Position numbers and translations under genes: made by a program. Below the pieces are notes generated by a model. It made no database searches. It was given only the letters and a program-made list of their open reading frames with translations, and was not told where the DNA came from. From contig VGXS01000016.1 of the NCBI GenBank assembly GCA_016873225.1, positions 17,003 through 81,002 on the forward strand: a DNA stretch of 64,000 nt. Direction: 5' to 3'. Below, one piece after another: positions 35,167 to 43,876 of this stretch; the stretch's first letter is position 1, and every line of letters begins with the position of its first letter. Source of the stretch: Planctomycetota bacterium (GTDB taxonomy: Bacteria; Planctomycetota; Planctomycetia; Gemmatales; Gemmataceae).

Positions 35167-36309
35167 TCAGGGCATGTTCGGCAGCTTGTTGGCCGGAGCG
35201 GTTGGAGGCGTCTGGGCCGCCGCGGGCCCCAAGAGTTGGAAGAGGCCAGCGTCATACTGCAGCATGGCGTTGTAGAAGGTGTTGTAGGCGGCGCGGTCGC
35301 CGTCGTTGGCCGCGGCGAACTTGAGACCGCCCTTGACCATGTTGTCGAGAACCTCACCAACAGTTCCGCCCTGCGCTCGGAATTCGCCGGTGAAGTATTT
35401 CTTGGCATCCGGGTCTGAGAGGACCCGGGCTTCCTTGTTGAGACTGGTGACGAACCGGTTGGCCAGGATGTAGTCGCCCGGGCGGAGGTCGGAGACCATG
35501 ACGTCGAGGGCCTTCTGCAGCTTTTCGAGTTCGGCGAGCAGCTTGTTGTAGGTGTCGCCGTCGAGGTTGTCGGATTTCACCATGCGGACCGACTGGCTGA
35601 CGATCTGGTCGACTTCCTGCCTTATCGGGTTGAATTCGCCGGTCCTGAGGGAGATGGGCCAACTGAGCTTGCCGTCGTTCTTGATGAGATTGAAGCCGCC
35701 GCGGCCCGAGGTGCCGCCATCATTGACATTAATGTGGTCGAGGACATCAGGGTCGATGGAGACCTGGGGCCCGCGAAGGTTGGTTTGAAGCTGGATCTTG
35801 CGGATCTCATCCATGATGGAATTGAGCGCCAAGCCACTCATGATGTAGTGTGTCGGCGGGTTGTCCTTGCTCCAGTTGAGCGTTTCTTGTTGCTGCTGGG
35901 TGCGGACGGTTTCGCGGTACTGCCGGCTTGCGGTCGCCTCGTCGCCCCTGAGCTTGAGTTCCTCAATGCGGGTCTTGTCCCACTCAAGGCGTGACTTGTA
36001 CCGTTCGCGCTCGGCCTGTTGCTGTTCGATGCGGGCCTGCTGGATCTGCATCTGGTATCGGCCGTTGGCATTGGTGAGCGACCCTAGGCCCATCATGTAG
36101 CCGCCGGAGCCTCCATAGCCATAACCACCATAGCCATAACCACCATAGCCACCATAGCCACCATAACCACCGTAGCCTCCGCGGCCATACCCATAGCCAT
36201 ATTGGCCCAACCAGGAGTTCTGGAATCCGCCACCCCATTGGGCGGTGGCGGAGCCGGCGACAAATATCAGGGCCAGAAGGGCCAAGCCAAGGGAACGAGC
36301 GAGGTACAT
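35167..36309 (-). CDS. Secreted protein with Gly/Tyr-rich repeat region
   Basis: A 380-residue protein started at the ATG with GGAG about 9 nt upstream. The signal peptide is MYLARSLGLALLALIFVAGS. Residues about 35-70 are an almost pure Gly/Tyr tract of G-G-Y and G-Y-G units. A Gln/Glu/Arg-rich helical segment (QQARIEQQQAERERYKSRLE) follows, then a mostly helical C-terminal domain of unknown function (ELEKLQKALDVMVSDLRPGD). Low-complexity Gly/Tyr tracts are found in surface and structural proteins, but no homologous family is recognised. Confidence 0.72.
   Translation of the reverse strand: MYLARSLGLALLALIFVAGSATAQWGGGFQNSWLGQYGYGYGRGGYGGYGGYGGYGGYGYGGYGYGGSGGYMMGLGSLTNANGRYQMQIQQARIEQQQAERERYKSRLEWDKTRIEELKLRGDEATASRQYRETVRTQQQQETLNWSKDNPPTHYIMSGLALNSIMDEIRKIQLQTNLRGPQVSIDPDVLDHINVNDGGTSGRGGFNLIKNDGKLSWPISLRTGEFNPIRQEVDQIVSQSVRMVKSDNLDGDTYNKLLAELEKLQKALDVMVSDLRPGDYILANRFVTSLNKEARVLSDPDAKKYFTGEFRAQGGTVGEVLDNMVKGGLKFAAANDGDRAAYNTFYNAMLQYDAGLFQLLGPAAAQTPPTAPANKLPNMP
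36110..36205 (-). repeat. Coding microsatellite encoding Gly/Tyr repeats
   Basis: Repeated CCATAACCA/CCATAGCCA-type units (plus strand) within the secreted-protein gene encode runs of GGY and GYG. Units are near-identical, so copy number is likely to vary by slippage. Confidence 0.8.
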
Positions 36310-36379
36310 GATCCGGACTCCGCGAGACAAGTTGGTGTTGTCGGAAAGGAAGCCGGTTGAGCCAGCGGCTTCCTCCATG

Positions 36380-37861
36380 TTACGGCTTCGGTGCGGCCGG
36401 TTTGGTCGGCGGCTTGGGCGCTGGCGCTTCTTCGGGCAGCTTCTTGAGTTCGGTGAGCTTGTCCTTCCATTTCTTGACGGCCAATTCCCGGGCAGGCGCT
36501 TCGTCCGTCGGGTCGTAGCCGATCTTCTGCCCCTCGGGAACCAATCTGCTGAGGTGCCAGATCGCCAGGCCGCGGATGGGCGTCCTCTCATTGGAAAGTT
36601 GCTTGAGCAGGTATAGGTAAGTGGAGGTTTGTTCCCGTTGCTCCTCGTTGAAACCGTCGAGAAGGTCGATGAAGGCCTCGGCCTGCTTTGGCGTGAAGAC
36701 CTGCCGATCTCCGATCTTGTGCGAGGTGAGGAACTTGTAGAAAAGTTGGTCGTTTCCGGGCGCGCGACCCATGAAATGGCGAAGGGCGATGATTCCCTCA
36801 TCCACAAGCTCGGGTGTCCGGGTCGTGCGGATCAGGATGAACATCTTCTCGAGTTCATCCAAGGCGGCCAGGCCGTAAACGGCGATCAGCCTTTCAACGG
36901 GATCCTTGCTGTTGCCAAGTTCCCCAAAAACCTTTTCGGCATCGGGTTCCTTGGCCAGGAGGGACGCGAGTTTGTCGATGGCGGGCTTGTGCTTGGCCAC
37001 CTCGGGATCCTTGGGATTCTCATTCACCCAATCGGGAACGGCGTCAAGGTGTTCCGGCACGACGATGGTATCGCCCCTTGATTGGGCCTGGATCTGGGCG
37101 TTGCCCGGCGGGGCGATCAGACGGAAGCTGTTGCGCGGATGAATGATCTCGGCCTCGCCCTTGAGGACGAGAATCAAGAGCCGCATCAGGGGTGAGTTTT
37201 CGGGCGTGTATTTGGTGTCGGCGGGAAGCACCGCGAACTGGGTTCCGGGCATCCAGCGGCCGTAGACTTCAACCACCACCCGGGTTCCCGGGGTGGCCAG
37301 CACGAGGTCGGAGGAAGTGAAGGGGCCGTGGATCCGGACGGTGACCTTGCCCTCCTTGGCTGTGTTGACCAAGTCAACGCGGCCCCTGTCGAACTTGAAT
37401 TCGAAGTCGATTCCCGCGGACGCGGCGCGTGTCTTGATGGCTGATTCCAAGACCGGAAGCGGGTTTTTCCCCGAAAGGTCGGACCTGAGGGTCGCCGTGA
37501 CCTTGCCATTGCCGGAAACCACGGCGCCATCATGGAACGAGAGAACGGTTTGGCCGGCTTCCAGGGCGAAACCCGAATCAACGACCTTGTAGTCGTTGAT
37601 GTGCGAGTCGGCCGTCATCTGGTCGAGCTTGGTGTCGGCGGACTCGGCCCGCACAAGGATCGACCCCTTGGGGCTGGCAACCTTGGCCGTGGCTTCGGAA
37701 ATGGCCACGCCACCGGGGGCGACAACGGCGCCCGGGGTTGCCTTCTCGTCTGCTTTCTTCTCACCCGAGGCCCTTGGCTTCGGTTTCTCACCGCAGCCGG
37801 TCAGGCCAATGGCCGAGGCGGTCAAACCCGCCAAAAACAAGCCGCGCCACCAAGTCCGCAT
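36380..37861 (-). CDS. Lipoprotein with FecR-like and HEAT-like regions, unknown function
   Basis: A 493-residue lipoprotein. The leader ends in the lipobox LTGC (Cys23). AGGAG lies about 8 nt before the ATG. The N-terminal half (about 60-280) is beta-rich and FecR-like in feel (VASPKGSILVRAE, DSGFALEAGQTVLSFHDGAV). The C-terminal half is helical with HEAT-like helices (FGELGNSKDPVERLIAVYGL, IALRHFMGRAPGNDQLFYKF). It ends in a Lys/Pro/Ala tail (APAPKPPTKPAAPKP). It is in the envelope block between the 37909 and 35167 genes, same strand. No specific function is proposed. Confidence 0.65.
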   Translation of the reverse strand: MRTWWRGLFLAGLTASAIGLTGCGEKPKPRASGEKKADEKATPGAVVAPGGVAISEATAKVASPKGSILVRAESADTKLDQMTADSHINDYKVVDSGFALEAGQTVLSFHDGAVVSGNGKVTATLRSDLSGKNPLPVLESAIKTRAASAGIDFEFKFDRGRVDLVNTAKEGKVTVRIHGPFTSSDLVLATPGTRVVVEVYGRWMPGTQFAVLPADTKYTPENSPLMRLLILVLKGEAEIIHPRNSFRLIAPPGNAQIQAQSRGDTIVVPEHLDAVPDWVNENPKDPEVAKHKPAIDKLASLLAKEPDAEKVFGELGNSKDPVERLIAVYGLAALDELEKMFILIRTTRTPELVDEGIIALRHFMGRAPGNDQLFYKFLTSHKIGDRQVFTPKQAEAFIDLLDGFNEEQREQTSTYLYLLKQLSNERTPIRGLAIWHLSRLVPEGQKIGYDPTDEAPARELAVKKWKDKLTELKKLPEEAPAPKPPTKPAAPKP

Positions 37862-37908
37862 CGGAGTTCTCCTAGGTTGGGCATGGGGGCCGGCAAGGCC
37901 CCGTGGAG

Positions 37909-38721
37909 TCACTTGGGGCTCACCACATGGAATTGGAAGGAAACGGGACCGGCGACCTTCTGGTTCACCAAGTCGGTGGCGGTCACTTCAACCGTGTATT
38001 GCCCCACCTTGCTGAGGGGTAGCAGGAAGCGACCGGGGATCATTTGGGCCCCCGCGGGAACCTTTTCCTGCTGGCTGGCGTTCACCTCACCCACCTGCGT
38101 GGCGGTGCTGACCACGGCGCCGTTGCTCTTCACCTTCATCTCAAAACGAAGTTTGGGGTGCTTGGTCGCGGCATCGGTCTGGAAACCGACTACGGCGAAG
38201 CCGAGGTAAAGGGCTTGGCCCAAGCCGAAGACCGATCCGGTCGAGGCGAGGTTCTGGTCAACCCCGGAGGAAACACGAACGATGGCGAAGGCGGGAGGAA
38301 GGACCTCGATTTCCGAGTCCTTGGAGGCGGATGCCTTGCTGCCGATGTCGGTGGCGGTGACCTTGAGCTTGTACTTGCCGGGGGCGGTCTTGGGGCCGAG
38401 TTCGAGGCGCAAATGGGAGTGCACGCTTTCGCCGCCCAAGGCATTCACGACAACGGATTCGCCGCTGTCCATCCGGAAGACGCGGTTGCCCGCGGCGTCG
38501 CTGGCCTCGGTTTCAAGACGCACCTTGCCTGTGCCGGTGGAATCGACCTTCACGCCCTTGAGGTCGAAGCTGAGGTAGTAGGTGTCACCGGGGAAGACGC
38601 CGGCCACCGGGCGCTCGGGGCCCGGGGAACCGAAGGTCGGCCGCAAGTTTTCTATGGTCAGGGCGGACTGGGCGGATGCGATCCAGACACAATAGCCGGC
38701 GATGACCGCGGCGCTCAACAT
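37909..38721 (-). CDS. Exported protein with Ig-like/FlgD-like repeats
   Basis: A 270-residue protein with a signal helix (MLSAAVIAGYCVWIASAQSA) and two beta-sandwich-like repeats. The first carries GDTYYLSFDLKGVKV and GKYKLKVTATDIGSKASASK. The second carries GQALYLGFAVVGFQTD and GQYTVEVTATDLVNQKVAGP. The repeated G-x-Y-x-x-x-V-T-A-T-D pattern is like bacterial Ig-type or cadherin-like domains. The start is the ATG with GGAG 10 nt upstream; it is 47 nt upstream of the lipoprotein gene. Confidence 0.65.
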   Translation of the reverse strand: MLSAAVIAGYCVWIASAQSALTIENLRPTFGSPGPERPVAGVFPGDTYYLSFDLKGVKVDSTGTGKVRLETEASDAAGNRVFRMDSGESVVVNALGGESVHSHLRLELGPKTAPGKYKLKVTATDIGSKASASKDSEIEVLPPAFAIVRVSSGVDQNLASTGSVFGLGQALYLGFAVVGFQTDAATKHPKLRFEMKVKSNGAVVSTATQVGEVNASQQEKVPAGAQMIPGRFLLPLSKVGQYTVEVTATDLVNQKVAGPVSFQFHVVSPK

Positions 38722-38907
38722 GGCGGAACACTCCATATCGTGAAGACCGGCCGGCCCCGCGAAGATGCGGGAAGACGAACCGAAGTCCCGAATCAGTAAT
38801 TCTCTACATTAGGATAAATGGGTTGGTGGAATCCGGCTACCATTTGGCAAGCCTGATTCACGAAATTTTCTTGATTTTGATCGCGATTTTTCGATCGGCA
38901 AGCCGGG

Positions 38908-40212
38908 TTAGTACCGGAACTCGACCCCTGCCGAAACGCCTTGGATCCAGTAGCCGTTGTTCTCCTTGAGGAACTCCGGCCGGTTGGCTGTGTAGGCGGT
39001 CGGCTGGTAGGAGACATTCGGCCTTGTGCGGTTGTCGAACTGGTCGTTGGCCCGGGCCACGCTCGAGAGGAACAGGAAGTTGTAGCCAATGTTGAGGCTG
39101 CACCAGCTTGTCAGGTCGAGGCCGACCTTGGCGCCGACCTCGGGGAGGACGGCAAACCGATTGACAACATATTGTCCAATGTTGGTGGGTTGGGTGAACA
39201 CGAATCCGGGCTGGGTGAAATTGTTGATGCCCGGGGGGCCCTGCACGACGCGGTAGCCGTTGATGTTGATGCTCTGGCGGGTGGACCCCATCGCGATCTT
39301 CACCGTGCTTTCAACGGTGAATTTCCCGAATTTCTCGCGGATTCGGCCGCCAATCTGGCCGCCGAAGAAGTTGTTGTTCACGGCCACGGCGTCGACGCCG
39401 CTCACCGTCGCGAACAACCCGTCGACATCGTTGACCGAGGTCATGCCAAGCATGGCCGACTCATTCATCTGCATCCAGCGGAAACCCGCCAGCAGATCGG
39501 CGGCATGGCAAGCGGTGCGCCCGACATTGGCCACGAAATTGATGTCCTGTCCGAACATCTGGTGTGAGCCCAGGTAGGCGATGTCGATGCTGGAGGGGAT
39601 GATGGCGCCGGGAACGGTGTTGAGCTGCTGGTTGAGCAGCGAGGTGGCCGCGCCACCGGGCAGGGTGAAGGGGATGGTCGGGAAGAAGCCGGTCGTGTCA
39701 TCGCCATGGGCGCCGTAACCGTATTCCCGGCGCTCGGTGAGGATGAAGGTGGTCTCCAGTCCGAAGGTGTTGTCGCCGTCAAGCCAGCCGCCGGCCAGCA
39801 GCCTCATGCCGCTGAAGGTGCCGTAGGCGATGTCCTTGGTTGGAAACACAACCGAGGTACCAGCGCTTCCCAGCACGCCGTTTCCAAGGACCGTGCTCTG
39901 GGAGGTGCGCGGACCCGTGGAAATGAGGGGAACCGGAGCGGTGCTGGGTTCTACGAACCACCATAGGAAATCAAGCGAAGTCCAGAAATCGCTGGTCAAT
40001 GGCGGGGGACTGGCGGGCGACACCAGGGGCGTGATGTCCGGAAGCGGGGTGTTCGCGATGATCGGGGGGACAATCAGGCGATTGGTGTCCTGCGGCAGCG
40101 TGGTCAGGGAAGGCGGGTTGCCCGGTTCCGGTGAGTGGGCCGACTGGCTATACACGGTGCCGGCAGAACACAGGCCCGCCACGGCAAACAAGGCGGCATG
40201 CAGGATCCGCAT
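38908..40212 (-). CDS. BBP7-family outer-membrane beta-barrel protein
   Basis: A 434-residue protein with a signal peptide (MRILHAALFAVAGLCSAGTV), a Pro-rich linker, then a barrel with planctomycete BBP7 landmarks. These are FWTSLDFLWWFVEPS at the first strand, RLLAGGWLDGDNTFGLETT, IDIAYLGSHQMFGQDINF, DLLAGFRWMQMNESA, GGQIGGRIREKFGKFTVEST, RFAVLPEVGAKVGLDL and LNIGYNFLFLSSVARANDQ. It ends with the C-terminal aromatic VEFRY. BBP7 proteins are among the most abundant outer-membrane proteins of this phylum. It leads the minus-strand envelope block. Confidence 0.85.
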   Translation of the reverse strand: MRILHAALFAVAGLCSAGTVYSQSAHSPEPGNPPSLTTLPQDTNRLIVPPIIANTPLPDITPLVSPASPPPLTSDFWTSLDFLWWFVEPSTAPVPLISTGPRTSQSTVLGNGVLGSAGTSVVFPTKDIAYGTFSGMRLLAGGWLDGDNTFGLETTFILTERREYGYGAHGDDTTGFFPTIPFTLPGGAATSLLNQQLNTVPGAIIPSSIDIAYLGSHQMFGQDINFVANVGRTACHAADLLAGFRWMQMNESAMLGMTSVNDVDGLFATVSGVDAVAVNNNFFGGQIGGRIREKFGKFTVESTVKIAMGSTRQSININGYRVVQGPPGINNFTQPGFVFTQPTNIGQYVVNRFAVLPEVGAKVGLDLTSWCSLNIGYNFLFLSSVARANDQFDNRTRPNVSYQPTAYTANRPEFLKENNGYWIQGVSAGVEFRY

Positions 40213-40387
40213 GGATCAACCCCCAAGGCGTTCACCCCTTTCGCTTCAGCCGCATCATCAATGGACGATGGCGCGACGCCGCGATGGCGAGGTGTTCTCC
40301 GGTGGTATCGGCAATTCGGGTTGTGAGACTTGCGCCGGGATTGACGGAATCAACACAAGAGACGGATCAGCGGGTCTTGCGGGGCCG

Positions 40388-40834
40388 CTATTTCAAGTGG
40401 AATTCGAGGGGAGCGTTGAGATTGGGGCGAATTTCGGCGGATTGCCCCGACTGGGAAGGATCAAGGAAACGCGATGGAAGAATGGATGACGCGATGGTCA
40501 CGGCGTAGTATCCAGGCACCACTCCTTCCCTGCCGTCCGACCAGATCCTGAAAAATCCCTGCTCATCGATGGATCCCATGCCCATCGGGCCGTCCTGCCC
40601 TCGCCTCGGGTCGGGACTGAAGACGATCGTGCCCCCTGGCAAGGGCCTGTCCTGGAAGTAGACAACCCCCTGGACAGGAACCATGTCGGCGGCCGCCTTG
40701 GAAGACTTGGGACCCCACCACGCGAAAACCAGCCCGCCGGCGAATGCCAACGCCACCACCAGCCAAGGCCATTTGCCTTCCCACCATGAGGGGGGCGAAT
40801 CATCCCGCGGGTTCAATTCGGGCAATTGGGGCAT
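40388..40834 (-). CDS. Membrane-anchored carboxypeptidase-regulatory-like protein
   Basis: A 148-residue protein with one N-terminal membrane helix (WPWLVVALAFAGGLVFAWW). It then has a short transthyretin-like beta domain: VPVQGVVYFQDRPLPGGTIV, FSPDPRRGQDG, DEQGFFRIWSDGREGVVPGY. This is the plan of the small planctomycete proteins that often accompany DUF1559 proteins, but here no DUF1559 gene is adjacent and the lipobox is replaced by a membrane helix. Function unknown. Confidence 0.68.
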   Translation of the reverse strand: MPQLPELNPRDDSPPSWWEGKWPWLVVALAFAGGLVFAWWGPKSSKAAADMVPVQGVVYFQDRPLPGGTIVFSPDPRRGQDGPMGMGSIDEQGFFRIWSDGREGVVPGYYAVTIASSILPSRFLDPSQSGQSAEIRPNLNAPLEFHLK

Positions 40835-41077
40835 GGGTCATCGCTCGCCAAGATCGCGTCCGCGCGGAAGTTAGCCTGAAAACAGCGGTGGAGGCAATCC
40901 AAACCGGCGGCGGAAGGGTTCGGCTTGACCCTCCTTGGAGCCATGGGTAGAAGCGCCAAACCTCAATGGAATCCGGGAGTGCCGGAAGGCTCGAAAAACC
41001 CGGCAAATTGGCGGCGGCCAGGGACGGCCCCGCGGGCGCGACCCGAGGTGTCGTCGAAAAAGCAGGAGGCATCCCCC

Positions 41078-41773
41078 GTGAAGCGAATCGTGGCTCTTGG
41101 AATGATCGCCGTGGTCCTTGGCGGACTGGCGTGGATGGGCGGGCGCCTGACGGCGCAATCTGGCGTCGCCGGAGCCGACAGCCGCTCCCGGGTGGCGCTC
41201 CTGAACCTGTCGCATGTGCTCAAGAACTACCAGAAGGCCGTGGTCCTCAACAATGAGTTGAAGGATCTCGCCTCTCCCTTCCAGCAAAGGGCCAAGGCCA
41301 AGGCGACCCAGTACGAGGCGCTGGCCAAGGAAGCCCAGGCCAAGCCCGACCAGCGTGAGCAATACGAGAAGCAGGCCCGGCAGTTGAAACGAGAACTGGA
41401 AGACCTCTCGAACGAGACCCAGCAAGTGATGGCCAAGCGCCAGGATGACGCGCTGGTGCTGATCTACAAGGAAGTCCAGGACGCGACCCAGCGCGTGGCG
41501 ATGTCGCAGGGCTTCGACATGGTCCTGAGCTACAACGACGCCACCACCTCCCAGGAATACTGGAGCCCGATGAACATCATGCGGAAGCTCCAGCAGGGAG
41601 CTTGCACCCCGCTATACTTCACCCGTGGGATGGACATCAGCGCCGATGTCGTGACGGCCCTCAACCAGGCCTACGGGCGGGTGGCGCCCGCGCCCGGCGC
41701 TGGTGGCGGTGCCGCCCCGGCCCCGGCGGGCACAGGCAATGCGCCCGCTCCTTCGGCCACGCCCCGTCCCTGA
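41078..41773 (+). CDS. OmpH/Skp-like periplasmic chaperone
   Basis: A 231-residue protein starting at GTG with AGGAGG 8 nt upstream. The upstream in-frame extension (from 40925) is not coding-like. A signal anchor (IVALGMIAVVLGGLAWMGGR) precedes the OmpH domain. VALLNLSHVLKNYQKAV is the beta-strand start, then a long coiled tentacle (AKATQYEALAKEAQAKPDQR, YEKQARQLKRELEDLSNETQ), then VAMSQGFDMVLSYND. The C-terminal tail is Ala/Pro-rich. Skp carries unfolded outer-membrane proteins. The linkage to lpxC repeats the envelope context. Confidence 0.83.
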   Translation: MKRIVALGMIAVVLGGLAWMGGRLTAQSGVAGADSRSRVALLNLSHVLKNYQKAVVLNNELKDLASPFQQRAKAKATQYEALAKEAQAKPDQREQYEKQARQLKRELEDLSNETQQVMAKRQDDALVLIYKEVQDATQRVAMSQGFDMVLSYNDATTSQEYWSPMNIMRKLQQGACTPLYFTRGMDISADVVTALNQAYGRVAPAPGAGGGAAPAPAGTGNAPAPSATPRP

Positions 41774-41844
41774 GAGCCAACCTCCGGGCTCCCGGTCATC
41801 GCCGGGAGCCAATTCCTCTTTTCCCAGGACCGGAGTCTCAAGCC

Positions 41845-42747
41845 TTGCTGCGACGGATCTCCCAGCGCTGCCAGCGCACCCTGGCCCGCCCCGCAATCAT
41901 CCGGGGAACCGGATTCCTGACCGGCCGGGACATCAGCGTCCGGTTCCTGCCATCGCCCGCCGGCAGCGGCATCGAGTTTGTCCGCACCGACCTGCCCGGA
42001 AGGCCTTCCGTTCCCGCCCATGTCTCTCGCGTCACCGGCACCGCCCGCCGCACCACCCTGGGTGGTGAACAGGGCGTGAGCCTGGTGGAGCATGTTTTGG
42101 CGGCGCTCGCCGCCCACCTCGTCGACAACTGCGTCATCGAGATCGACGCTCCCGAGCCTCCGGGGCTTGACGGCTCGTGCCAGGGTTTCGTGGAACTGCT
42201 GGCGGAGGCGGGAACGCGCACGCTGCCCGCGCCAAGGTACAGCTACGGCGTCGAGAAACTCGTCACCGTCTCGGCCGGAAACGCCAGCCTGACGCTGCAC
42301 CCGGCGGATAGCGCCGAACTCACGATCACCTACATGCTGGATTACGGGTCGAGCTCACCGATTCCCCGGCAGATCCACACGCACCAGTTCTCAACGGGCG
42401 AGTTCATCCGCCGGATCGCGCCGTGCCGCACCTTCCTGCTCAGCGGCGAGGTCGACGCGTTCCGGAGCCAGGGGCTCGGCTCCAAGACTTCCTTCAAGGA
42501 TCTTCTCGTGTTCGGTCCGTCGGGTGTTGTGGGTAACCGGCTGCGTTTCGGCGACGAGCCGGCGAGGCACAAGGTGCTTGACATCCTTGGCGACATGGCG
42601 CTGGTCGGTTTCGACATCGCCGGGCATGTCGTTGCTTGCCGGTCGGGCCATCCGCTCAATGTGGCCTTGGGCAGGCAATTGGTTTCCATGGCGGCTGCCG
42701 AGCGCCCAAGCTCCTTCATCGACCGGCGATTTCTCCGTTCAGCTTGA
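41845..42747 (+). CDS. lpxC: UDP-3-O-acyl-N-acetylglucosamine deacetylase LpxC
   Basis: A 300-residue enzyme starting at TTG with GGAG about 9 nt upstream; no ATG or GTG lies near the domain start. LpxC hallmarks: TTLGGEQGVSLVEHVLAALA (Glu-His, His83 as zinc ligand), PEPPGLDGSCQGFVELL, IHTHQFSTGEFIRRIAPCRT, DEPARHKVLDILGDMALVG (His242 and Asp246, zinc ligands) and RSGHPLNVALGRQL (catalytic His269). It carries out the committed step of lipid A synthesis. Its presence supports an LPS-type outer membrane. Confidence 0.93.
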   Translation: MLRRISQRCQRTLARPAIIRGTGFLTGRDISVRFLPSPAGSGIEFVRTDLPGRPSVPAHVSRVTGTARRTTLGGEQGVSLVEHVLAALAAHLVDNCVIEIDAPEPPGLDGSCQGFVELLAEAGTRTLPAPRYSYGVEKLVTVSAGNASLTLHPADSAELTITYMLDYGSSSPIPRQIHTHQFSTGEFIRRIAPCRTFLLSGEVDAFRSQGLGSKTSFKDLLVFGPSGVVGNRLRFGDEPARHKVLDILGDMALVGFDIAGHVVACRSGHPLNVALGRQLVSMAAAERPSSFIDRRFLRSA

Positions 42748-42776
42748 GTTTCGCGGCATCACCGGGAGGGGGCGAC

Positions 42777-43865
42777 ATGGGAACGGGGCGACTCAAGGTG
42801 GGATTGGCCGGGGTGGGCCACCTCGGCAAGGCCCACGCGAGGATCTTGTCGCAACTTCCCGGAGTGGAACTTGTCGGCGTCGCGGACCCGATGATCGACC
42901 AGGCCAGGGCTGTGGCCGACGAGCGCCACTGCAAGGCCTTCGATTCCCACAAGCCGCTGCTTGAGCTTGTCGAGGCGATGGTGGTGGTGACCCCAACGCG
43001 GTTCCACCATGCCGTGGCGAGCGAGGCGCTGGAACGCGGCCTGCCGGTGTTCGTGGAAAAGCCGCTCGCCTCGACCTCCGCCGAAGCGCTGCGTCTTGAG
43101 GAGGCCGCGAGAAGCAGGGGTGTGCCGCTGCAGGTGGGGCACATCGAGCGGTTCAATCCCGCCTATGAGGCCCTCAGGCGAAGGCTGTTCCGGCCACGCT
43201 ACATCAGGGCCGAGCGGTCGGGGCCCTTCACCGGCCGGTCGCTCGACATCGGCGCCGTGCTCGACCTCATGATCCACGACATCGACCTGGTGCTCGACCA
43301 GGCGAGGGGCGCCGAGGTGGTCCGGGTCGAGGCGATGGGAACTTCCATCCTCGGCGGACACGAGGACCTGGCCCAGGCCCGCCTGGTGATGGGCGACGGA
43401 CTGGTCGCCGACCTGACGGCCTGCCGCTGCCAGCCCACCCCCGTGAGGCAGATGACCATGTGGGGCGCCGAGGGATTCGCGACGCTCGACTTCGCCACGA
43501 AGTGCCTGAGGTTCGTCGAGCCTTCCGAGGAGATTGTCCAGAAGCGGATCAAGGCTCCCGAGATGGCCGCCGGGGAATTGGCATCCCTGAGGGAGACCAT
43601 CTTCCAGAAGCACCTGGTTCCGGGGGAGACGGCTTGCCCCGGTCCGCACGACGCCCTCACGAGCGAATTGATCGACTTCGTCGCGGCGATCAGGCAGCAG
43701 CGGGCGCCGCGGGTGGATGGCCGGGCCGGCCGGCGCGCGATCCAGGTGGCCGAGCGGATCATCGCGGCGATCGCCGAGCACGCCTGGACGGGAAATCCCG
43801 ACGGCCCCAGGGGACCCCACGGGCTTCCCGCGCTATCCAAGGAAGCCCCGCGCCGGGCGGCGTGA
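42777..43865 (+). CDS. Gfo/Idh/MocA oxidoreductase, possibly UDP-GlcNAc 3-dehydrogenase (GnnA-like)
   Basis: A 362-residue cytoplasmic oxidoreductase, no signal. The Rossmann start KVGLAGVGHLGKAHARILSQ is followed by EKP in PVFVEKPLASTSAEAL and VGHIERFNPAYEALRRRL. The dimerisation domain includes DLMIHDIDLVLDQA (the H-D motif near the active site). The ATG has GGGAGGGGG 4-7 nt upstream. Gfo/Idh genes next to lpxC in other phyla are often GnnA, which oxidises UDP-GlcNAc at C3 to make amide-linked lipid A. That specificity is inferred only from context; no GnnB aminotransferase is in the window. Confidence 0.82.
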   Translation: MGTGRLKVGLAGVGHLGKAHARILSQLPGVELVGVADPMIDQARAVADERHCKAFDSHKPLLELVEAMVVVTPTRFHHAVASEALERGLPVFVEKPLASTSAEALRLEEAARSRGVPLQVGHIERFNPAYEALRRRLFRPRYIRAERSGPFTGRSLDIGAVLDLMIHDIDLVLDQARGAEVVRVEAMGTSILGGHEDLAQARLVMGDGLVADLTACRCQPTPVRQMTMWGAEGFATLDFATKCLRFVEPSEEIVQKRIKAPEMAAGELASLRETIFQKHLVPGETACPGPHDALTSELIDFVAAIRQQRAPRVDGRAGRRAIQVAERIIAAIAEHAWTGNPDGPRGPHGLPALSKEAPRRAA

Positions 43866-43876
43866 CGATTTCGGGG

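Noticed and set aside
40925..41077. N-terminal extension of the OmpH-like protein to the ATG at 40925
   Set aside because: The GTG at 41078 has a perfect AGGAGG at good distance and directly starts the signal anchor; the extension is not protein-like.
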